A program made the translations under genes and the position numbers. DNA of 64,000 bases from Climacium dendroides (lineage: Eukaryota; Streptophyta; Bryopsida; Hypnales; Climaciaceae): NCBI GenBank assembly GCA_950106755.1, contig OX467089.1, positions 2,916,501 through 2,980,500 of the forward strand, in the 5' to 3' direction. A model generated the notes under the pieces. That model saw only the letters and a list, made by a program, of their open reading frames with translations. It did no database searches and had not been told where the DNA came from. Below, one piece after another: positions 56,043 through 64,000 of the stretch; positions within the stretch are counted from its first letter, which is position 1, and each line of letters starts with the position of its first letter.

Positions 56043-58011
56043 TTAGCCCCATCTTTGGACTTCCACGATACCGGTGTCCCTGTCTACATTCCGGGTCCCG
56101 ACTACTTGATCGTCCGGACTCCCCCGGGAATCCTTCTGGGTCTTCTTATGTCGCGGAGAAGATTGTACCGGCCGGCCGGCGTGAACTTCCGGAGAAGCAC
56201 CTGTCAGGTCGATGGTCGAAGTCACCGGAAGTAGGTCTTCGCTTCCCTGAGGTACCACGGCCCCCCAGTCCACTCCTTCTGGCCTTCCGATTGGTGGTGA
56301 AAGTTCCGGATTCACCGGTACCATCGGTGAGACCTCCATAACCATGGGTTCCGGATTGCTGCTTTCCGAAACCACCAAAGTTTGCGCTGACGGGGGAGAT
56401 TGAGGTGCCGGATCCGACTCCGTGGGAATAAAATACTCCATCATCTCCCTCATCACGGCCCGGGATGTATCCATCCGTTTTGCCTGCTCTAGCAAGCATT
56501 TGACGATAGGAACCCGGCTTGAGTTGGCGGCTGCATCGAGGTTGGCTTCAAACAGTCGGGCCTTGTTGATATAATCCGTCGGTACATCCAGAGAGCTCCA
56601 GAGCTGAACTACACCTTGGCACAATGCCGCTATCTGCCGGCGATGGTCCTCTTCTGTAAGCCGGGCCGTCTCCTGGGCCGTGCGGAGAGTGCTCTCCAAA
56701 TCCACACATCGGGATTCTGAGTCCCAGACTTGGTCTCGCAACGTCCGGTTCTCTACGCGCAACGTCCCCAGCTCCGTCACCAAATTCTTCCGTTCTTCTA
56801 TGAGGATGCCATTTTGCTACTCCGCTGCCACCAATGCATCCGTCCTCCAGAAGATGGCATTCCGGTCGGTTAGTGCTATCTTCCGGCACATCCGTTTGAG
56901 AGCTCCCTGCCCGCCACACTAGGTGCTGAGCCATCTTCTAGATGTCTTCTAAGAATGTCCCTCCCAGTCGCATGGTGGTCCTGTCTCCCTCCTCTACCTC
57001 TATCATCCGGATTCGGGAGGATCCGGCCTCGGCCTGAGTGGCAACAGTGTGCGGTCGTACCGGCCCAACCAGTTGCATGGACGGTCGGACTTCTTTTGGA
57101 ACAGGTTCGGTCTCCGTCTTTACCTCCTGAACTTCTTCCTGTGGTTCCGGTGCGGGAGGCTCCTCTGACGGACTTACCGGTGGCGTCCTATTCCGCCTTT
57201 TCTTCTTCTTTAGCAGAGAGACCGACTCCTCTTCTTCTATCTCTTCATCGTCCGGTCCGTCACGAGGCGAGGACTCTTCTCCCCCGTACTACTAGAGCTG
57301 GACTAGGTCTTGATACGCACTCTCTTCGTTTGCCTTGAGTAGAGAGTGATGGGCGTACAGATGGGACAAATACGCCGGAAGAGGACTCTGGCTCTTCTTC
57401 CCGAACCGGAGGGAACGCACCAGGTCCCCGACTAACTCATGGATGATGGCTGCCCAGTCCATCATCATTTTTCCCTAGAGACTCCCCAAGATGGCGGAGG
57501 CCACCTTCGCTACTACTCGCTGCGGCTTGGTGGGATGGAGGATAGGGTTAAGAAACACTATCACATCCCAGTACTCCGGATTCACCAGGTCGGAAACCTG
57601 GTGACCTTCCTTCGGGTTGGCGGGCGCCTGGAATTCGCCCTCCATCACCTCCTGGTTCTTCTCCATGACCTTGTCCGGTGCCTCCCGGAACTTGTAGATG
57701 GCCCTCCAAGTGTTCACCGTCCACAAGTCTGGCTTCGCCCAAATGGTGGTATCCAAGATGCCACTTTCCAGACGAAGTATGTCCGAAACCAAACTTTCCT
57801 CCCGGATCCCCCACGGCACCTCCAGGAGTCCGTCACACCCCATGTTGTGGAAGTGCTCCCGTAGGCGCATCAGCCGGTCCTCCTCTGTTGGAACCTCCGG
57901 AACCACCTTCATCACCGGAATGGTCCTCGGCCGGGGCGCTAGTGGCGGCATCTCGTCCTTCGAGTCCTCAGGTAGATCCTTCAACTTCCGTTGGCTTGCC
58001 CTAGAAGTCAT
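56043..58011 (-). pseudogene. LTR-C gag-like protein of C3
   Basis: The product starts MTSRASQRKLKDLPEDSKDE. The N-terminal domain has MKVVPEVPTEEDRLMRLRE, MGCDGLLEVPWGIREESLVS, KPDLWTVNTWRAIYKF, MEGEFQAPANPKEGHQVSDL and LNPILHPTKPQRVVAKVAS. A TAG at 57475 stands where C2 has CAA. Further TAGs stand for Gln/Lys, and a frameshift lies near 56900. From 56783 to 56043 it is open: VTELGTLRVENRTLRDQVWD coiled coil, YINKARLFEANLDAAAN, VPIVKCLLEQAKRMDTSRA and TIDLTGASPE, a canonical-looking SUMO-interaction core. The N-terminal core resembles those of the other families only moderately, but motif order is the same. Confidence 0.75.
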
Positions 58012-58459
58012 CGTACTTACGAACAACCCTCACACAATCTCTCCCTAACTCTCTACTCACAAACTTTCACTCCGGTAACCCCTGCACGATCGCAACTCAC
58101 ATAGTCCCTTAGTCTACCGGAATTCTAACAAAGCTAGGAAGACGGAATACGCCGGCGGGAGAACAAACAAAGAGATACGCGTGCCCACTACCAGCTACAG
58201 TCCCCCTCTTATATTGGTCCGATGTATGGGACAGGTTTTGGCGGCAAAACCCTATCCCTAGTACGGATCCGGTTTCCGGTTTTTAGGGCCGGCGCCGTCA
58301 TCCGATTTCTAGAACTTTCTAGGGTTCCGAATTTTAGGTTTTTAGCCCTAATGAAATTTTTCCGGATCCGGAAATCCGGTTTTCCTAAATTGCCCTAACT
58401 TTCTAGGAGAACTCAAAAACTTTCCCTTTGGAGACAATTTTTGAATTTTTTCGTCATAT

Positions 58460-58500
58460 GCTAGTATTATGGGTCTAGCATGTGGGATCGCATTCCCACA
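58460..58500 (-). other. Two hairpins at the 5' end of LTR-C (C3)
   Basis: TGTGGGA...TCCCACA at 58481-58500 and GCTAG...CTAGC at 58460-58479, at the same place as in C1. One base pair differs in a compensatory way. Confidence 0.6.
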
Positions 58501-60896
58501 AAATACGAGCTCCAATTAACGTGGGTGCTACAAATGTTGAGTGCTTTCTACAAAAGTGGAGAAGGACATTAGAGGAACAAATATGAGACAAAATTAGATG
58601 GCTTTCAGTTTGCAATGTGTATTACACTACAACTCTAAGGTATTTGCAAAGGCGGTTCAAGCAATTGAAGCAGTCCTAGCAAGTGTATGGAAGAGTGGTT
58701 GCAGTACATGGCAACATATGTGAATTGAACAAAAATGTCAGCAGCACGTGTGAGTTTTGAAGAATTTGTTAAAGAAGATGGATGCACTCAACCGCACAAG
58801 CAAGTACGGAAAAAGATAGACAACAACATTGTGTCATTGGTACTATTACCTATGAACACAACAAAGGTGAATGTGTTCCACTATGTCAATGAAGAGGTGA
58901 AAAAGATGGTGGATGGAGAACCTTTGTCTCTTTCTTTTTTCCATTGATTATGGTGTAAGGAATTTTCTCATATACAGATTCCACTTTTTTTTCAATTTTC
59001 AAAGTATTATCATTGTTGGAAATATTAGTGTGGAATGGAAGGTACAACAAACACAGTAGCGCGTGCAGAGATCAAAAGGTAGTACATTATACACATCCAA
59101 CATCAAATAGAAGTCAGAGAAACAAGATTATTGGTTGTTTAAAAGGTCAGCAATGATTACACCAAACTTGTACATGTGCTTGATAGTAGACGGCATGGAC
59201 CAAAACATGACCATGGTTTCAAAGATGAAGCAAGCAATGAAGAACATCAAGTCTTGATTCATAAGAACTCATCTTTGCAGAGTACTAGTGCATGGAATAG
59301 GACTATATGCAGATGTGTGGATTAATACTCACCATAAGCATGATAGCAATCAGGTGATAACTACTGTAATGCATGTGATATCTGATGTTCAAAGACAAAA
59401 GGAAAAACTACCATTGATTTTGAGAATTCAAGCGAATAACACAACTCGTGAACAGAAGAATATATATGTTTACATTTTGTACAGCATTAGTGGGTTTGGA
59501 TTATTTCCAGGAGATGCAATTATGTTTTTTAATTGTGGGGCACACACACAAAGATATAGACCAACGATTCAATATTATTTTGAACATGTTGAAGAGGACC
59601 AATATAGACTTATTGGACGAATTGTCGTATTTGGTAGAGAAAGGGACATCATATACAAAGTCCTTTGTCAGTGCACGGAAATTAAAGCATGTTCATGATT
59701 GGAAATCATTCATCACACCACACCTTCTACATAGAAGAGACCAAATAACAAAAATAATGTTTCTACACCATATGAGGTTCTACATGGAAAATGGAATGCC
59801 TAGAGTTCAACACAAACATTTCAATAAAGACGCATGGAAACTAGTAGAAGGACATATGTACTTATAATCTTTATCAAGCCCAATGGAGAAGCCTAAAGTA
59901 CAGATATTTGAGGTTGATGAGAGAGAACTAAGGGCATTGTAAGATTTCATTACATATAATGACAAATGTGTGGAGAGAGGTGTATATGTGGAAAAGAATC
60001 TTGAAGCAAAAAAGAAAACATAGGATTTCAAAAAATACCTTCGGAAATTTCCAAGTATGGATAGAAAATTGGAAAAAAAATTGTCTTTCTGGCCATTAGG
60101 AGTTCAAGAGAAAAAGAGAGAGCATACAGAGTTGAACAAAGTTCCTGCTAAAAAAAAGGAATCAAACTTGAACTTAGCTGTAGTAAACTCAATTATGGCG
60201 ACAATGCCTAATCCAGAAGCACAAGGCTATTTTGGTCCGCAAAGGAATAAACCAATACAAAGTCGAAGAGCTAGGGCTTCCAAAAGAAGGAAGGTAAATA
60301 AAGTAACAGGCACAACAAAAACAAGGAGCACAGAGGGAGGGTTAGATCCATTTTTAGTGTTTGATCCAAAAAAAGACCTAGAAGTTGGACAATTTGTGGC
60401 CCTTATAATAGAGGCAACTAAAGTGCGAGAAGGTGTGCCATTTGATCTTGGGAAGGTGTTGGAGTTTGGGCAACGGAAATGGACAACAAAGATGAAAGTA
60501 ATATGGTACTGGCCAATTCAGAGGATAGGAGTTACCATAAGGGGAAGTTCAAAGAATGAACAGTATGCGAATTGTATGGAAGCATTGTGGGAGCCTTCTC
60601 GTGAGAAGTACAAATGGGTAGAAAAAGAAACTGCTATTTTCTCATGGACAATTGAACCTACGAAATCAAGAAGCAAATTCTTGAAAGAATACCATGAACA
60701 AATCCATGGAGAGATAACAGAGAAGGATGTCACTATACCAACATTAGCGAAACCTCATCTATTGGAATACATGGCACTACAAATGGAGAAGTTGGACAAT
60801 AAATGATTGCATAATGATATAAATGTACAATGTTAAGCAGTTTGTGACTAAGTAATGTTGTAAGCGGGTTGTGGTAAACCTAGTGAGCTGTTGGAA

Positions 60897-61060
60897 GCTA
60901 TAAAGTGTCAATTGGGTCGCGACAGCTATTATAAGGGCTCCAAGGCGTATAGATTAATGTGTTTGGAGACCAAAAAGATCATCAAGAGTCAAGATGTCAC
61001 ATTTATGGAAGACAAGCAAGGACTAAATGATGCTTTAGAGATGTGTCTAAGTAGGAGCAA
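60897..61060 (+). pseudogene. Ty1/copia pol fragment
   Basis: The frame reads SYYKGSKAYRLMCLETKKII followed by KSQDVTFMED. This is the conserved linker between integrase and reverse transcriptase in copia polyproteins (GYS..SKAYRLYNP.TKKII.SRDV.FDE). The following residues (to 61274) are acidic and not recognisable. No LTR of this element is visible nearby. It is an isolated scrap. Confidence 0.65.
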
Positions 61061-61274
61061 TGAAGAAACCAAACTTGAAGTGGACAAACCTTCAAGCATG
61101 GATGCTTTGTCCAAGAATGAAGAGGACCATGAGGAGACACCACCAACACCCAAGGCAAAGATAAGTCTACTGAAGAAAGTAATTACAATTAGTAGGACTT
61201 GTAGAAGTAATATATGTATTTTGAAATTTGTGCTAGTAGTAATGGACTTGAAGTTGGCCAAGTGGAATACATAA

Positions 61275-64000
61275 AAATTATGGCTTTGTGTATTTACCAA
61301 AAAACTATTATAATAAAAATCAGTAATGTTTAACATATATATAAACAAGCACTAGAAGTTGAAACCATGAAGTTGTGAAGTGAAAGGCAGAACTATATTA
61401 TATAGTACTACTCAAATAGAATTTTTTTACAAAAGCACAATCATTGCACAAGAAAAAATTAAATTTTCATTGTACGATTTTCTATAATTTCAAAAAACAA
61501 AAAGGTACAAATAGGCGCCCCCTTTTGATAATCAACTACATTTTATTCGTACAGTTTGTAAGTGCAATTTTATACGACCAAGTGCAAAAATGACAAACTT
61601 TGTGTTAAGAGTCATGTAGAAATTATAAAAAAGTAGCGCTAGAGTTCCAATGGTGGACGTCACTAAGTCTTAGGGAAGTCACTGAGTTTTGCAAATTTGC
61701 TGCAAAACTAATCTAGGGAGATGGGGATCTTGCTTGGTAGGTTGAGTTGTTCATTGAGGTCCATGTCACTTGTTGTAGAAATCATATAGATGTCATGTTA
61801 TAGCCTCATATGATTTGTGTCATGGACCTTAGAAAAAAATAGTTGTTGTGAAAAGGTCATGTTACGTAATGGCAATGGGAAAGTGTGCAATGTCAAATGC
61901 TCTCTATTATTAATATTGTGAGTAAGCCATATCCAAATTTCAGTGTCTAACGTGTTGTCTGCTCTAGTTCAACGTTGGCGATGAAGTCTTCTTATTCAAC
62001 CCTTAGTCTACATGTTAAAAATTGGTAAAGGGCAATGCTAGTGGACTACTAGGTTCACAGAAGTTCCACTTCAAGGAAATTCTTTAGGAGTGGATAATAT
62101 TGATGTCAAAGAAATTTTGCATCTTAGTATGGTGCTCATGTTCCCAACAAGTGACCCAGACATGCAGTACATTAAAGATGCAAAGGGGAGTGTAGCATTG
62201 TGGCATGGCAAGTATATAAAGTTTTTGAGTTGAAGCCATTTTTGTTTCTTGTAGCTAGTTTATGGAGCAAGTTGAATTGCATAAGATGTGCTTATAAGTA
62301 TTGAGGGCTATTGAATTGCTCTTTTGGGTATAAATACAAAACTTTTGTTTTGGCATTACCGATGTTAAGCGGAATGGATTGCTTGAAAATTAAGCGCAAG
62401 TGTTAGTGTTCAATGTTTGTCCAGAATGCAATGTTAGAAAGGTAATATGCTTTGCTACATTCCACATCACTCCATCGCAATTTGGGAATGACCGCAAGGA
62501 CTACTCACATGTCACTGTACAAAAAATGTGCTACGATTGCGTTGCAACTTGGTAATGATTGTAACCCTGAAACCAAGGCCGTAGTCCACGTTAGATTTAA
62601 AAGGATCCACTCAAACTAGTAAATGATTGCCACATAGACTTCCACGTCAGATTTGAAATGCTTACCCAAAATAGCTTCTCATACAAATATGTGGATATCA
62701 TGCAATAACTTGACAAATTTTTATGCAAGTTCTTTGCAATAGCATATGCCACATACATTACACTCTCCATCTTGTTTGAAAAGTCAATTTAATGCATTTT
62801 GATGATGAAAGTATACAAGTCACAAAACACATGGTGAAAAAGTCATCAACTACAAAAGCCATTCACTTTTGATAGTAATGTATGGTACATAAATGTGACC
62901 ATAGGAGACCACACACTTTTGTTCAAAATATATGGTTAGGGTAGAAAGTGCCACATATTTTTGAAACTAATGTATGGCTATAGTAGATTGAGTCATTCAC
63001 TTTTGTTCAAAGTATACGGCTATTTTTTAAAAAGGTCAAACTTCTTAAGTATGCATGAATAGTATGTTTGATGACTTCTATAATACTTTTGTGTGGCTAC
63101 TTAAAATTGTCAAATGTTTCTTCTAAAGCATGGCTAAAGCTTCTTGAAACATTCTAATAACCTCTAGAATTCTTAATATCTCCTAGAATATCTTAGGTTT
63201 TTTTAAATTAACTTCAAGATATAGTAATAGTATATAGTATAAAGGCAAGATGAGAAGGATGTCAATATTGCCTACACAAGTTTTGAAGACTTACAACTAA
63301 ACTTGTATCTTGTACTTCTTTAAGTTTACACTCATCTTGTGAAACTTTTGTAATTTTTTTGGCCTTACTATTTGTCGTGGCTTCAAATTTTCCTTTCCAT
63401 AGTCCAAGAGTAGAATAAAAAAAGGTTCCTAAAATCTTTGGAGCAAGAAATAAAAGACTTTAGAAAGTTAGGTGTGTCCTTGGAAATATAAGCAACCATT
63501 TATACTTAGTAACTAAAATTTCAAAACTTTTAGTACTCTTTGACCAAATTTCAAAATTGAATGATGAAACTCTTTTGTTTTTAGGTGTTTGATATTGGGT
63601 TATTTTTTTTATATGGACAAAGAATATGTGGAATTGGCCCTACCTCTTCAATTTCAACCATAGTACTTTTCCCTTGATTTTGTTACCGTAGTCTATGGAG
63701 CTCAGCATAATTCCCTAAAAATCTCTAGTTGGCTATCATTAATAGCACAAAGAATAATAGAGCCCTAGTAATTTTATCTTATAAGACCATTTATTATCTA
63801 TTAATGTAGATAATTTTTACTAGCTGGTTTCATGAAAAATTATCATTATTGTAAATTTTATAACTAAAAATGAAAATAAATTAGTATATATACTAAAACA
63901 AATTCAATCTTTCTGAATTTTTTCTTTTAAGTAGAGAAATATTATAAAAATTTCTTAAATAATTATTCATTTTGAAGCCCAAAACACCCTTAGCTACAAT
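61275..64000. other. AT-rich non-coding sequence
   Basis: I see no supported gene, RNA gene or transposon end. The stretch from about 62800 to 63130 repeats a phrase of the type ATGTATGGCTA...CACTTTTGTTCAAA several times in diverged form (62866, 62910, 62970, 63000). The last kilobase is very AT-rich. Confidence 0.45.

Larger units (their letters stand above)
54843..58500 (-). mobile_element. LTR-C copy C3, complete solo LTR in the DUF7869 gene
   Basis: The minus-strand unit starts TGTGGGAATGCG (at 58500) and ends CTAATCACTACA (at 54843). It is 3,658 bp. Both flanks are AAATA (54838-54842, 58501-58505). It contains the TATA box near 58210, the ORF, the GTCGTTGTAG box (complement of 55289-55298), a perfect palindrome AACTTCCGTATACGGAAGTT near 55430-55455 and GGGAACGATTCC close to the end. 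It is the reference for reconstructing C1. Confidence 0.9.
54460..60806 (+). pseudogene. DUF7869-type protein, pseudogene split by LTR-C copy C3
   Basis: Before the insertion, 54630-54842 reads MHRRREQGAPMKKE and NKGGCKKLFDKN. The frame continues after the insertion at 58501 without shift when one AAATA is removed (HDMGIEI-RAPINVG). Then come RRFKQLKQS, VSAARVSFEEFVKEDG and the core: IVDGMDQNMTMVSKMKQ (near 59180), LVHGIGLYADVWINTHHKHD, LPLILRIQANNTTREQKN and, after a frameshift near 59500, CFLIVGHTHKDIDQRFNIIL. The GHTHxDIDQ signature is typical of DUF7869 proteins. The C-terminal part (60057-60806, open for 249 codons) is basic and has VGQFVALIIEATK and FDLGKVLEFGQRKW. The function of DUF7869 is not known to me. 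It may belong to a transposon. Frameshifts and stops make this copy dead. Confidence 0.75.

Overview
This is a gene-poor, repeat-dense piece of a plant (streptophyte) nuclear genome. It holds plant-type CACTA (En/Spm) transposase modules with spliced exons, Ty3/gypsy gag and integrase remnants, a Ty1/copia scrap and a DUF7869-type protein. The depth of nesting suggests a large genome. A seed-free lineage is possible, but I cannot name the species. I see no intact cellular gene, rRNA or tRNA.

Most of the window is built from five families of very large LTR units, here called LTR-A to LTR-E, each 3.4-4.3 kb. Each has TG...CA ends, a 5-bp target site duplication (TSD) where the ends are preserved, a TATA box, and then a long ORF for a gag-like protein INSIDE the unit. 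After the ORF comes a conserved non-coding block, then an LTR-end-like motif (GGGAACGAT; GGGTTCGAT in LTR-D). That they are LTRs is shown at 40671-38361 on the minus strand. There a Ty3/gypsy integrase C-terminus is followed by a polypurine tract and directly by an LTR-C unit that contains the ORF. Other copies are best read as solo LTRs.

Layout: 1-395, LTR-ORF fragment; 396-471, possible CACTA-type terminus; 472-2055, truncated LTR-D (D3); 2056-3554, AT-rich minisatellite and a 44-residue coding scrap; 3555-40137, LTR-C copy C1 (minus strand, 3' LTR of a gypsy element) split by insertions; 40138-40675, polypurine tract and integrase tail; 40676-43366, rearranged LTR-A (A2); 43367-47522, LTR-C/gag chimera (C2); 47523-54450, LTR-B (B2) carrying LTR-D (D1); 54460-60806, DUF7869 pseudogene carrying LTR-C (C3); 60897-61060, copia scrap; then AT-rich sequence to the end.

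The nest in C1 can be resolved from TSDs. E (4066-7924, CAAGG) and B1 (8872-38360, GGAGG) sit in C1. B3 (9256-12816, GTGAG/ATGAG), A1 (14528-18804, GCAAG/GGAAG) and an 18.1-kb CACTA element (18956-37057, GTC) sit in B1. D2 (28241-31656, CATGG) sits in the CACTA. Removing the insertions and one copy of each TSD from B1 leaves about 3,536 bp, against 3,561 bp for the uninterrupted sister B3.

The LTR proteins share a conserved N-terminal domain of about 200 residues, an acidic and NLS-like linker, a helical region, a second conserved block (KAxLFD...) and, in four of five families, a SUMO-interaction-like motif near the C-terminus. D1 (49692-51386) is the only copy with a full open frame. Most premature stops in the others are TAG or TAA where a sister copy has CAG, CAA or TGG, which points to C-to-T decay.
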